Below are positions 52,849-61,829 of a stretch of 64,000 nt of DNA, one piece after another. Position 1 is the first letter of the stretch; every line of letters begins with the position of its first letter. Under the pieces are notes generated by a model. It saw only the letters and a list, made by a program, of their open reading frames with translations, did not search any database and was not told where the DNA came from. A program made the position numbers and the translations under genes. The stretch comes from Pseudomonas protegens CHA0 (GTDB taxonomy: Bacteria > Pseudomonadota > Gammaproteobacteria > Pseudomonadales > Pseudomonadaceae), in assembly GCF_000397205.1 (NCBI RefSeq), contig NC_021237.1, positions 1,241,001 through 1,305,000 of the forward strand, given 5' to 3'.

Positions 52849-54468
52849 TCACGGGTATTTGCGTTTGTCCGGCGCCGGCGGGAAGTACTGGTACAGCCAG
52901 GTCTCGCTCAGGGTACGGTCGTTGGTGCGGATGAACAGCCGCAGTTCCACCGGTTCGACGCTGTCGTTGGTGGGGAACCAGTCGAAGGTGATGCGATAGC
53001 CCTTGATCTCGTCCAGCACCAGCACGTTGAAGTCCTTGACCTCGCCGTTAGACGCGGTGACCACCGGCTCGATGCCGGTGCCCGCTGGCAGGCGATCCAG
53101 GCCGCCGCCGGTGAAGTCCACGGCAAAGCGCCGCGCCCAGACTTCCGGGTAATGCTCGCCCGGGGCCCAGCCTTCGACGAAACCACCCATGCCGGAGCGG
53201 GTGGCGTGCACTCGCGCCAGGGGCGTGCCCACGGGCGGCAGGGCGCTCCAGTAGAGTTTGTAGCCGTAGTTCAGCGAGTCCCCGGCGGCCACCGGTTTTT
53301 TCGGGGTCCAGAAGGCCACGATGTTGTCCAGGGTTTCGCCGGTGGTGGGGATTTCCAGCAGGTCGATGCTGCCTTCGCCCCAGGCAGTGGTGGGCTCGAC
53401 CCACAGGCTCGGGCGGCGGCTGTACCAGTCCACGGTGTCCTGGTAGCTGGCGAACTCGTGGTCGGTCTGCACCAGGCCGAAGCCTTTCGGGTCCTTGTCG
53501 GCGAAAGCGTTGAATTGCAGGTTCGCCGGGTTGTTCAGCGGGCGGCAGATCCACTCGCCGTTGCCGCGCCACATGGCCAGGCGGTCGGAGTCGTGGATCT
53601 GCGGGTGGATGGTGTCGCACATGCGCCGTTCATGGGTGCCGCAGCTGAACATGCTGGTCATGGGGGCAATGCCCAGTTGTTCGATGGCGGTGCGGGCATT
53701 GATGTGGGCGTCGACGTCCATCACCACGCGTTCGGCCTGGCAGTCGATGTCGAAACGGTAGGCACCGGTGGCGCTCGGCGAGTCCAGCAGGGCGTAGACC
53801 ACGAAGCGGGTGCTGTCCTTGTCCGGGGTCTCGAACCAGAACTGGGTGAAGTCGGGGAATTCCTCGCGGCGCTTGGCGTAGGTGTCGATGGCCAGGCCAC
53901 GGGCCGAGAGGCCGTACTGGCCGGTGGCGTCCACTGCGCGGAAGTAGCTGGCACCAAGGAAGGACACCACGTCGTGCTTGTCCAGTTCCGGGGCCTTGAA
54001 CAGCTTGAACCCGGCAAAGCCCAGGTCGCCCTTGAGCTGGGCGGTGTCGACGCTGGTGTTCTGGTAGTTGAACAGTGGCGGGCGGAAGTGCACCTCCCGC
54101 GCCTGGCGGGTCTTGGGGTCGACACTGTGCATGCGCACCGGCTGCTTGAAGCCCATGCCGACGTGGAAGAACTGCACGTCCAACTGCCCGTTCAACTCGT
54201 TCCACAGCGAGTGCTTGCTGTCGTACTGGATGGCGTTGAAGTTCTGCGGGGTCATCTTCGCCAGGGTGGGCGGCAACACCTGCTTGGTGTCCACGTACTG
54301 GCTGGCGGCAAGTTGCTTGGCCTGGGCCTTGAGCTGGTCGAAATCGAACGCCTGGGCCTGGCCATCAGCGGCGCCGGCCCAGGCGCGGGCGGCCAGCAGG
54401 CCGCTGGCCGAGAGGCCGGTATAGGCCGCCAGGGCCATGGAGGCTTTGAGGAGATTCCTGCGGTGCAT
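52849..54468 (-). CDS. opgD: Glucans biosynthesis protein D (OpgD/MdoD)
   Basis: OpgD shapes osmoregulated periplasmic glucans. The 539-residue precursor has a Tat-type signal ([24 protein letters not shown]; the twin Arg is at residues 3-4). Mature features include [20 protein letters not shown]-type [16 protein letters not shown], and a C-terminal Ig-like half ([42 protein letters not shown]). ATG 54468 was chosen because it places the Tat signal at the N-terminus; upstream in-frame sequence to 54498 adds nothing. No opgGH genes are nearby, so it stands alone here. Confidence 0.95.
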   Translation of the reverse strand: MHRRNLLKASMALAAYTGLSASGLLAARAWAGAADGQAQAFDFDQLKAQAKQLAASQYVDTKQVLPPTLAKMTPQNFNAIQYDSKHSLWNELNGQLDVQFFHVGMGFKQPVRMHSVDPKTRQAREVHFRPPLFNYQNTSVDTAQLKGDLGFAGFKLFKAPELDKHDVVSFLGASYFRAVDATGQYGLSARGLAIDTYAKRREEFPDFTQFWFETPDKDSTRFVVYALLDSPSATGAYRFDIDCQAERVVMDVDAHINARTAIEQLGIAPMTSMFSCGTHERRMCDTIHPQIHDSDRLAMWRGNGEWICRPLNNPANLQFNAFADKDPKGFGLVQTDHEFASYQDTVDWYSRRPSLWVEPTTAWGEGSIDLLEIPTTGETLDNIVAFWTPKKPVAAGDSLNYGYKLYWSALPPVGTPLARVHATRSGMGGFVEGWAPGEHYPEVWARRFAVDFTGGGLDRLPAGTGIEPVVTASNGEVKDFNVLVLDEIKGYRITFDWFPTNDSVEPVELRLFIRTNDRTLSETWLYQYFPPAPDKRKYP

Positions 54469-54668
54469 GGTTGAACCTTGATCAGAGAAAGATCCCAAGC
54501 CGTTCCTGGCTGCGTGGGGGGATCGCGAGGGGTGGTTCGGTCATGCCATCGGCCAAACGCAACGGACTATAAACAGACGCCGGATAGAATAAACGGTTCG
54601 CCAGGGGCAGAAAAATGATTAGCTTGTGTCCATTGGTAACCGCCCGATCCCCTTCAGGAGCTGCTCCC

Positions 54669-55202
54669 ATGCTGCACCCGCGCTTGCTCGGCGAAGACGA
54701 TATCCCCTTGCTCAAATGGATCGACCGCGCCGAGGTCATCGATGAGTTCTACCGCCTGTGCAATGGGCAATTGAGCTGCTACGCCCAGCATGAAGTGGTG
54801 CAGGGCTGGCCGGAGGGCGAGGCCGAGCATGATGCGCTGATCTTGCAGCAGTGTTACCGGCGTGGCGGTTGGCTGTACGGGGTGTTCGACGGCCCGGCGT
54901 TGGTGGCCGCGGTGGTGGTGGATTGCCTGCCGATCGCCTGTGCCGGGCTGGATCTGCGGCAATTGAAGTTCCTCCATGTGAGCCAGGCCTATCGCGGCCT
55001 TGGCCTGGGCCGGCAGTTGTTTGCGCTGGCCCGGGAGCAGGCCCTGGTCCTGGGGGGGCAGGGCTTGTATGTGTCGGCCACGCCGTCGCGGCATACGGTG
55101 GATTTCTACATGCGCCTGGGCTGCGAACTGCTGGCCACGCCCGACCCGCAACTGCTGCGCATCGAGCCCGAGGACATCCACCTGTACCTGCGCCTGGCCT
55201 AG
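54669..55202 (+). CDS. GNAT-family N-acetyltransferase
   Basis: The 177-residue protein has a GNAT fold with the acetyl-CoA motif A FLHVSQAYRGLGLGRQLFAL (about 104-123), where the RGxG loop binds CoA, followed by ATPSRHTVDFYMRLGCEL. The substrate is unknown. ATG 54669 has AGGAG ten bases upstream; the earlier ATG 54615 is less likely. It is convergent with the DUF418 gene and their TAG stops overlap in CTAG (55199-55202). Confidence 0.85.
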   Translation: MLHPRLLGEDDIPLLKWIDRAEVIDEFYRLCNGQLSCYAQHEVVQGWPEGEAEHDALILQQCYRRGGWLYGVFDGPALVAAVVVDCLPIACAGLDLRQLKFLHVSQAYRGLGLGRQLFALAREQALVLGGQGLYVSATPSRHTVDFYMRLGCELLATPDPQLLRIEPEDIHLYLRLA

Positions 55203-56392
55203 GCCGCCAGGCGCTTGCGCCAGCTTGGCCAGGCCGCGATGGTCACGGCCCGCAGCAGCCACTCGCAGGGGCCGTACTGGTGGCTGCGCAACCACAGGGT
55301 GCTGAGCTGCATCTGCAGCAGGTAGATGGCAACCACCAGCAGCACAATCCACAGCGGCGGCAAGTGGTTGACCAGCCCCAGCCCGTAGCCGGTGAACAGC
55401 AGCCCCAGAATCAGCGATTGCAGCAGGTAGTTGCTCAGGGACATGCGCCCCAGTGGCGCCAGCCGTCGGCACAGGCGTTGGCCCGGGGCCGAGCCGAAGG
55501 CCTTGAGCAGCAGCATGGCGTAGCTGGCCGAGAGCAGTGGTGCGGTCAGTTGGCTGATGCCGTAGCCAAGCACTTCCAGGCCGCCGCCGGGCGCATAGGC
55601 CGCCCAGTAGCCGTAGAGCAGGGCGCCACCCAGGCCCAGCGGCAGGCTGATCCTCAGCAGCCGTGCCAAGTGCGGTTCGAAGGCGTAGGGCGCCACCAGC
55701 AGCTTGTTGCGCCCCGCCACATAGCCCAGCAGGAACATTGCCAGGGTGCAGGGGCCCTGCAGCAGCCACAGCGCGGAGGCGGTTTCCAGCAGGTGCGAGG
55801 CGTTGTAGGCCAGGGTTTGCAGGGCGCTGCCGCTCAGGGCCAGGTCCTTGAGTACCGGCCCGCCATCGGCGGCGCCGGTGTAGAGGCCGGCCTCCAGCAG
55901 GGTGATGCCGAACAGCAGGAACAGCGCCGCCGTGCCGCTGATCAACAGTGCGGCCAGGGCCGCCGCCCAGCGGACCGACAAGCCGCGCAGCATCAGCAGG
56001 ACCAGCCCCAGCACGGCGTACAGCGAGAGAATTTCGCCATAGAACAGCAGGGCGCCGTGGATCAGGCCGATCACCAGCAAGGCCAGTTGCCGGCGCAACA
56101 TGCGCGGCACGAAGCGCTCCCCCGAGCGTTCGGCGGAGGTCATCTGCAAGGTGAAGCTATAGCCGAACAGGAACGAGAACAGCAGGTAGAACTTGGTCTC
56201 GAAGAACACCGACACCAGCCAGCGAACCAGGTGGTCAAGGCTACTGGCGTAGCCCGGGTTGCTCACCGACGAGGCGTAGTACGGATCGGCGAAGGACCAG
56301 ATATTCACCGCCAGGATGCCCAGCAGGGCGAAACCGCGCAGGGCGTCCACCTGCTCCAGGCGCGCTGCTTGCGTCGCTCCGGAGGCCGTCAT
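55199..56392 (-). CDS. DUF418 family membrane protein (YeiB-like)
   Basis: The 397-residue protein has about ten membrane spans and the YeiB/DUF418 pattern: VDALRGFALLGILAVNIWSFADP at residues 15-37, then FFETKFYLLFSFLFGYSFTLQM and LHGALLFYGEILSLYAVLGL. The C-terminal DUF418 domain contains APLGRMSLSNYLLQSLI and GPCEWLLRAVT. The VDALRG start resembles acyltransferase-3 proteins, but catalytic activity is not shown. Function unknown. Confidence 0.88.
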   Translation of the reverse strand: MTASGATQAARLEQVDALRGFALLGILAVNIWSFADPYYASSVSNPGYASSLDHLVRWLVSVFFETKFYLLFSFLFGYSFTLQMTSAERSGERFVPRMLRRQLALLVIGLIHGALLFYGEILSLYAVLGLVLLMLRGLSVRWAAALAALLISGTAALFLLFGITLLEAGLYTGAADGGPVLKDLALSGSALQTLAYNASHLLETASALWLLQGPCTLAMFLLGYVAGRNKLLVAPYAFEPHLARLLRISLPLGLGGALLYGYWAAYAPGGGLEVLGYGISQLTAPLLSASYAMLLLKAFGSAPGQRLCRRLAPLGRMSLSNYLLQSLILGLLFTGYGLGLVNHLPPLWIVLLVVAIYLLQMQLSTLWLRSHQYGPCEWLLRAVTIAAWPSWRKRLAA

Positions 56393-56539
56393 CTGCGGGG
56401 TACCGGCAACAGCGGTGATGAAAGCGGGGTACAGCGCATGGAACGGACCTCCGGGGTTGATCGAGCCAGAGGCTCAATTAACCCGATCAGGCCGGGGCGC
56501 AGCTATGGGGATTTTGTTAAAAAGCGTCAAGATGCGGGC

Positions 56540-57562
56540 TCAGCTTCCCGCCTGGGCGGGCGCTGAAGGTTCCAGGCACTGGGCGCCGCTGGCCGGCATC
56601 TCATTCTTTTTGCTCCACCAGGTCAGCGGCCAGAGGCTATGCAGGTCACCGCGCTTGAGTGCTTCCTGGTGACAGGCCAGGGCCCTGGGTCTGTCGGTGA
56701 CGCCCCACTGGCCATCGGCATAGCCACTGCCCAGGTAGTAGAAGGCGCTGCCTGAATCCAGTTCCCTGGCGGTGCGCAGCACCAGCTCTTCGGACTTGCG
56801 CGGCTGCTGGCATTGGGTGATCGAGCCATCGCCGACTGGGTCGCAGTAGTACATGGACAGCATCAGCGCCGCCTCGGCATCGGTCTTGGCGTAGGGCAGC
56901 AGCAGTTCTTCCGGCTCCCCCGGCTTGAGCGCCGGGGCCATGCCCGAGTAGCCGAGGCTGACCGCCTGCACCGCGGCCTTGGGTGAGCCGTGGCGGGCGG
57001 CATCGAGCAGGATGCGTTGCCCGAGCTCGAAGAAGTACGCGGTCAGCGGGTACTGCTCGCGTCCACCGTAGCCCAGGAACAGGTCAGCCTTGCGCATCTG
57101 TCGCTGCAGGGCGCTTTCGCCTGCGGGGGCGTTGTGTGTGAGCAATTCGTCCATGGACCATTGCTCGACGCGCACCAGTTGCCAGCAGGCACCCTGTTCA
57201 AAGACGAAGGCTTGCACCACATCGCCCAGGGGATCGTTGACCACCAGGGTATTGCCCTCCCAGAAGCTCTGCAGGCCAGCTTCGGCCTGGGCCTTGGGGG
57301 CGAGCCGGGTCAGCAGGTGGTGGGTGTCGCCCGTGAGCTTGTAGCGCGCGGTGACTTCCCGGCCGCGCTCGTCAGTGATCGGCCGTTGCTCGACCAGTGG
57401 CACGGCAGTGAATGCCTGCTGCAGTTCCGGGCTGCTGGCAAAGGCCTGGGCAAAGACCTTCAGGTCGCTGGACGGGCAGGCAGGTGCGGCGGCGGCCTGG
57501 GCGGCGGCACCGAGCATCAGGCTCAGGGCGATCAGGTGCAAACAGCGACGGGGGGTGGGCAT
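56540..57562 (-). CDS. Exported protein of unknown function (Sel1-like tail)
   Basis: From ATG 57562 the 340-residue product has a classic signal peptide (CLHLIALSLMLGAAAQAAAA). Mature sequence: CPSSDLKVFAQAFASSPELQQAF, PLVEQRPITDERGREVTARY, and a C-terminal region with SAFYYLGSGYADGQWGVTDRPRALACHQEAL that resembles a Sel1-like repeat. Alternative starts at 57598 and 57616 exist; the ATG at 57616 overlaps the upstream stop as ATGA, which hints at coupling, but it would lengthen the signal peptide by 18 residues. I recognise no family with confidence. It is third in a minus-strand cassette. Confidence 0.6.
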   Translation of the reverse strand: MPTPRRCLHLIALSLMLGAAAQAAAAPACPSSDLKVFAQAFASSPELQQAFTAVPLVEQRPITDERGREVTARYKLTGDTHHLLTRLAPKAQAEAGLQSFWEGNTLVVNDPLGDVVQAFVFEQGACWQLVRVEQWSMDELLTHNAPAGESALQRQMRKADLFLGYGGREQYPLTAYFFELGQRILLDAARHGSPKAAVQAVSLGYSGMAPALKPGEPEELLLPYAKTDAEAALMLSMYYCDPVGDGSITQCQQPRKSEELVLRTARELDSGSAFYYLGSGYADGQWGVTDRPRALACHQEALKRGDLHSLWPLTWWSKKNEMPASGAQCLEPSAPAQAGS

Positions 57563-57612
57563 CGGCAGGGTTATCCGGGGGCGATACAGAACAGGCATGT
57601 GGGCAAGCAGGC

Positions 57613-58056
57613 TCATTGGCTTTGCGGGTCGCAATACAGCACCGAGCTGCCGGGAGTATGGCGGTCTTCGGTGAGCAGCGGGCGTTCCCGGCCATCACCG
57701 AAGAAGGCGGTTCCCAGACGCTGGCGCACGCTGTCGACACTGTCCTTGAGATACAGGGCGTGGACCGAGAACGGCCCGCGATAGGGAATCATCACCGCGC
57801 TGACTGCCAGGCCGTGGTACTGGTCGTCGACGCAATAGCGGGCGGCTTCGTCCAGCTCGCAGGGCTGCAGTTGGCGTTCGCTGAAGTACGCGCCCCGGGG
57901 CTGGTGGTCGCTGGCGTCCAGATAGACGTTTTCCATGGAGCAGTCGGCAAGCCCGGCGAACTGCTGCTCCAGGCTCATGGCCAGGCAGGGGCGGCCAATG
58001 ATCAGCAGTACAAGCGCCAGCCAGAAGCGCGCAATTGGGGTGTTTCTACTGGGCAT
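57613..58056 (-). CDS. Small exported protein of unknown function
   Basis: The 147-residue product has a signal peptide (FWLALVLLIIGRPCLA) and a mature domain with four cysteines (ADCSMENV, QPCELDEAARYC, VLYCDPQSQ), probably disulfide-bonded in the periplasm. The middle (YRGPFSVHALYLKDSVDSVRQRLG) recalls no family that I can name. It overlaps the preceding membrane-protein gene by 11 bases and is followed by the exported 340-residue protein. Confidence 0.65.
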   Translation of the reverse strand: MPSRNTPIARFWLALVLLIIGRPCLAMSLEQQFAGLADCSMENVYLDASDHQPRGAYFSERQLQPCELDEAARYCVDDQYHGLAVSAVMIPYRGPFSVHALYLKDSVDSVRQRLGTAFFGDGRERPLLTEDRHTPGSSVLYCDPQSQ

Positions 58057-58456
58057 GCAACTGCTCCCCGGGCAGGCACAGCCGGCACAGACCCTGCGCC
58101 AGCCAGATCGCCAGCAATGGCGGCACGGTCATCAGGAAGCAGTAGACGTAGCCGCGTATCGGATGGTCGGGAAACATTGCCCAGGCGGTGAACAGCGCCA
58201 GGGTGCCAATCAGGACCAGCTTGACCTTGAGCTGGGGCACCAGGACCAGCAGGAAGCTGACGACGATCAGCAGTTGCAGCAGCAGTTCCACCATCATCCC
58301 CAGACCGAAGCCCTTGGCGAGAGCGCCGAAGTGGCTGCGGTACACCGGTATGCCCCAGACATGGGCGTAGTAGAACAGCAGCGGTGGCAGGCAATGGGGC
58401 ACCAGGCCGGTGAGGATTCGCGTCACCTGATAACGGCTGGCAGCGTCCAGGCTCAT
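58046..58456 (-). CDS. Small four-span membrane protein of unknown function
   Basis: The 136-residue protein has about four hydrophobic segments (LTGLVPHCLPPLLFYYAHV; LGMMVELLLQLLIVVSFLLVLV; LVLIGTLALFTAWAMF; YCFLMTVPPLLAIWLAQGL). ATG 58456 is used; a GTG at 58465 is three codons upstream. It is the first gene of a three-gene overlapping cassette with two exported proteins. No enzyme motif is visible. Function unknown. Confidence 0.6.
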   Translation of the reverse strand: MSLDAASRYQVTRILTGLVPHCLPPLLFYYAHVWGIPVYRSHFGALAKGFGLGMMVELLLQLLIVVSFLLVLVPQLKVKLVLIGTLALFTAWAMFPDHPIRGYVYCFLMTVPPLLAIWLAQGLCRLCLPGEQLHAQ

Positions 58457-58694
58457 GGGCGGCACTCGCAGGCGGTGGTGGGGTTGTCACGGGGCATGGG
58501 CGCATCCTTGCTGCCGGAAGGTATGGGGTGAGCCCGGGCAGTGGCGCCGGTGCTTTTCAGGAGGCGGATAGTGCCGTAACTCGGGGCGCCAATCCAGTGG
58601 GGCGACGCCGGTGTTCCAGGCCGGGCAAAGCAACATTCAGAAGCACTATCGCCGCATCGACCCGGGCACTTCTCTCTAGGCTTACAGCCTTATG

Positions 58695-58702
58695 TGTCGA
58701 CA
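58695..58702. promoter_or_regulatory. TGTCGACA palindrome upstream of the DUF533 gene
   Basis: An 8-bp palindrome lies 27 bp before the DUF533 start. It may be a regulator site, but this is weak. The rest of the 272-bp gap back to the membrane-protein gene holds no supported feature. Confidence 0.2.
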
Positions 58703-58728
58703 TGACACCTATTTTCCGGAGGCAGCAG

Positions 58729-59454
58729 ATGAACACCCGTGGATTGCTCGATCAATTACTCAGGTCCGGCCAGGAAATGCTGCAGAACAAGGCAGGCGCA
58801 GCGCCGGCGGAGCACGGCAAGGGCTCGCAGGGCGGCCTCGGCGGCTTGCTCGGTGGCCAGTCCGGCGGCCTCGGTGGGCTGCTTTCCGGCGCCGGTGGCG
58901 GTGCCTTGGCAGCCGGGGCCATGGGCCTGCTGCTGGGCAACAAGAAGGCCCGCAAGTACGGCGGCAAGGCCTTGACCTACGGCGGTCTCGCGGCCCTCGG
59001 CGTGCTGGCCTACAAAGCCTACGGCAACTGGCAGGCGCAGCAGGGCGCCGCGCCGCGCAACGAACCCCAGACCCTGGACCGCCTGCCGGCGCAGCAGGTG
59101 GAATTGCACAGCCAGGCGATCCTCAAGGCGCTGGTGGCGGCGGCCAAGGCCGACGGCCATGTGGACGAGCGCGAGCGGGCGCTGATCGAGGGCGAGTTCC
59201 GCAAGCTGGACAACGACCCGCAATTGCAGCAGTGGCTGCACAGTGAACTGAACAAGCCCCTGGACCCGGCGGATGTCGCCCGGGCCGCGAGCACGCCGGA
59301 AATGGCCGCGGAAATGTACCTGGCCAGCGTGATGCTGGTGGATGAAGAGCACTTCATGGAAAAAGCCTACCTGGACGAGCTGGCGCGCCAGTTGCAACTG
59401 GCGCCGGGGCTCAAGGCCGAACTGGAGAACCAGGTGCGCCAGAACAATCTCTGA
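58729..59454 (+). CDS. DUF533/TerB-like protein (YebE family)
   Basis: The 241-residue protein has a Gly-rich hydrophobic region (LGGLLGGQSGGLGGLLSGAG; residues about 40-95, with a likely membrane helix YGGLAALGVLAYKAYG). A TerB-fold domain follows (about 125-240; ILKALVAAAKADGHVDERERALIEGEF, RKLDNDPQL, ASTPEMAAEMYLASVM, EKAYLDELARQLQLAPGL). YebE-family proteins are linked to envelope stress in E. coli; the activity is unknown. ATG 58729 follows GGAGGCAGCAG. Confidence 0.88.
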   Translation: MNTRGLLDQLLRSGQEMLQNKAGAAPAEHGKGSQGGLGGLLGGQSGGLGGLLSGAGGGALAAGAMGLLLGNKKARKYGGKALTYGGLAALGVLAYKAYGNWQAQQGAAPRNEPQTLDRLPAQQVELHSQAILKALVAAAKADGHVDERERALIEGEFRKLDNDPQLQQWLHSELNKPLDPADVARAASTPEMAAEMYLASVMLVDEEHFMEKAYLDELARQLQLAPGLKAELENQVRQNNL

Positions 59455-59670
59455 AGCGGCGCTGGGAGTGCCGTTCGCCACGGATGGCGGTTCTGCCGGA
59501 TGGATTTGCCGAATTGCCTTGGTTGGGGTGATAAAACCGCCGCTGAGCCGCCATCCAGAGCGGGTGCACAAATTTATCGAAAGTGCCAACCGTGGTGCTA
59601 AACCACCCATAAAACCTGCATCGTCCTCGGCTATACTCCCCACATTTTTGAATGGCCTCGAGGACTGACT

Positions 59671-61293
59671 GTGAAGAACTGGACGTTGCGCCAACGCATT
59701 TTGGCGAGCTTTGCGGTGATTATCGCCATCATGCTGTTGATGGTCGTCGTCTCGTACTCGCGGCTGTTGAAGATCGAATCCGGTGAAGAGCGCATGCGCA
59801 ATGACGCGGTGCCCGGGGTCTATTTCAGTTCGATGATCCGCAGCGCCTGGGTCGACACCTACCTGCAGACCCAGGAAATCATCGGCCTCAAGCAGAATCA
59901 GGACATCAGCGCCGAGGACAAGGCGGACTTCAAGGCCTTCGAAGAACGCCTGCAGACCCAGATGACCAATTACAAGCAGACCATCAACAGCCGCGAGGAC
60001 CAGAGCGAGTTCGATGCCTTCGAGAAGGATCTTCAAGAGTTCAACCGCATCCAGGCCGCCGTGCTCGATCTGCACCAGCGTCGCCAGGAGGCCGAGGCAA
60101 TCCGCCTGTTCAATGAGCAACTGACCCCGGCCTGGACCGCCGGGCGGATGAAACTCAACGACATCATCAGCGAAAACAAGGCCGTGGCCGACTCCGCCAC
60201 CGCCGCCATCGACGATGCAGTGGCCGCGGCCAAGGTCAGCATGGGCGTGTCGTTGCTGCTGGCGGTGCTGGCTGCCGGGCTCTGCGGCCTGCTGCTGATG
60301 CGCGCAATCATGGCGCCGATGAACCGCATCGTGAGCATTCTGGAAATCATGCGCACCGGTGACCTGAGCGGCCGCCTGAACCTGGACCGCAAGGACGAGT
60401 TCGGCGCCGTGGAAACCGGCTTCAACGACATGATGACCGAGCTCACCGCCCTGGTGTCCCAGGCCCAGCGCTCCTCGGTGCAGGTCACCACCTCGGTGAC
60501 CGAGATCGCCGCCACCTCCAAGCAGCAACAGGCCACCGCCACCGAGACGGCCGCCACCACCACGGAAATCGGCGCCACCTCGCGGGAGATCGCCGCGACC
60601 TCCCGGGACCTGGTGCGCACCATGACCGAAGTGTCCAGCGCCGCCGACCAGGCCTCGGTGCTTGCCGGCTCCGGCCAGCAGGGCCTGGCGCGCATGGAAG
60701 ACACCATGCACTCGGTGATGGGCGCGGCAGACCTGGTGAACGCCAAGCTGGCGATCCTCAACGAGAAGGCCGGCAACATCAACCAGGTGGTGGTGACCAT
60801 CGTCAAGGTCGCCGACCAGACCAACCTGCTGTCGCTCAACGCCGCCATCGAGGCCGAGAAGGCCGGCGAGTACGGCCGCGGTTTTGCCGTGGTCGCCACT
60901 GAAGTGCGGCGCCTGGCGGATCAGACCGCAGTGGCCACCTATGACATCGAGCAGATGGTCCGTGAGATCCAGTCGGCGGTGTCGGCGGGGGTCATGGGCA
61001 TGGACAAGTTTTCCGAGGAGGTGCGCCGCGGCATGGCCGAGGTGCAGCAGGTGGGTGAACAGCTGTCGCAGATCATCCATCAGGTCCAGGCCTTGGCTCC
61101 GCGGGTGTTGATGGTCAATGAGGGCATGCAGGCCCAGGCCACGGGTGCCGAGCAGATCAACCATGCCCTGGTGCAACTGGGGGATGCCAGCAGCCAGACC
61201 GTCGAGTCCCTGCGCCAGGCCAGCTTTGCCATCGACGAGCTGAGCCAGGTGGCGGTGGGGCTGCGCAGCGGCGTTTCGCGTTTCAAAGTCTGA
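59671..61293 (+). CDS. wspA: Methyl-accepting chemotaxis protein WspA
   Basis: This is the sensor of the Wsp surface-sensing system, which drives c-di-GMP synthesis through WspE and WspR. The 540-residue protein has a first TM (ASFAVIIAIMLLMVVVSYS), a four-helix-bundle periplasmic domain (about 30-180), a second TM (VSLLLAVLAAGLCGLLLMRAI), a HAMP domain (about 210-265) and an MCP signalling hairpin around KVADQTNLLSLNAAIEAEKAGEYGRGFAVVATEVRRLADQ. The start is GTG 59671 with GAGGA upstream. TATACT at 59632-59637 may be its -10. wspB starts one base into the wspA stop. Confidence 0.94.
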   Translation: MKNWTLRQRILASFAVIIAIMLLMVVVSYSRLLKIESGEERMRNDAVPGVYFSSMIRSAWVDTYLQTQEIIGLKQNQDISAEDKADFKAFEERLQTQMTNYKQTINSREDQSEFDAFEKDLQEFNRIQAAVLDLHQRRQEAEAIRLFNEQLTPAWTAGRMKLNDIISENKAVADSATAAIDDAVAAAKVSMGVSLLLAVLAAGLCGLLLMRAIMAPMNRIVSILEIMRTGDLSGRLNLDRKDEFGAVETGFNDMMTELTALVSQAQRSSVQVTTSVTEIAATSKQQQATATETAATTTEIGATSREIAATSRDLVRTMTEVSSAADQASVLAGSGQQGLARMEDTMHSVMGAADLVNAKLAILNEKAGNINQVVVTIVKVADQTNLLSLNAAIEAEKAGEYGRGFAVVATEVRRLADQTAVATYDIEQMVREIQSAVSAGVMGMDKFSEEVRRGMAEVQQVGEQLSQIIHQVQALAPRVLMVNEGMQAQATGAEQINHALVQLGDASSQTVESLRQASFAIDELSQVAVGLRSGVSRFKV

Positions 61294-61829
61294 TGGATGA
61301 GCTCGCGCACAAGCGCAACGGCGCAACTGGTGCCAAGAATGCTCTGTTCCTGGTGTTCCGCATCGGCCAGGAGCGCTATGCGCTGCAGGCCGTGGATGTG
61401 GTGGAGGTGTTGCCGCGCCTGCAGCTCAAGCCCATTGCCCAGGCGCCGTCCTGGGTGGCCGGGGTGTTTGCCTATCGCGGCGTGGTGGTGCCAGTCATCG
61501 ACCTGTGCGAGCTGACCTTCGGCCGCCCGGCGCAGTTGCGCACCAGTACCCGGCTGGTGCTGGTGCACTACCGTGGCGATGCCGGGCAGCCGGCGCGGAT
61601 TCTCGGGCTGTTGCTGGAGCAGGCCAACGACACCCTGCGCTGCGACCCGGCGCAGTTCCAGCCCTATGGCCTGGACAACCGCCAGGCGCCATACCTGGGG
61701 CCGGTGCGCGAAGACGCCCAGGGCCTGCTGCAATGGGTGCGGGTCGACGACCTGCTGCCTCTCAAGGTGCGTGAGCTGCTGTTTCCCGCCGTGCCCCTGG
61801 ATCCGGCATCGCTTGAGGAGCCTCGATGA
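61293..61829 (+). CDS. wspB: CheW-like coupling protein WspB
   Basis: The 178-residue CheW-domain protein (FLVFRIGQERYALQAVDVVEVLP; GVFAYRGVVVPVIDLCELTFG) couples WspA to WspE. The start ATG overlaps the wspA TGA by one base and its stop overlaps the wspC start by four, so the operon is tightly coupled. Length and position fit WspB of the Wsp operon. Confidence 0.92.
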   Translation: MDELAHKRNGATGAKNALFLVFRIGQERYALQAVDVVEVLPRLQLKPIAQAPSWVAGVFAYRGVVVPVIDLCELTFGRPAQLRTSTRLVLVHYRGDAGQPARILGLLLEQANDTLRCDPAQFQPYGLDNRQAPYLGPVREDAQGLLQWVRVDDLLPLKVRELLFPAVPLDPASLEEPR

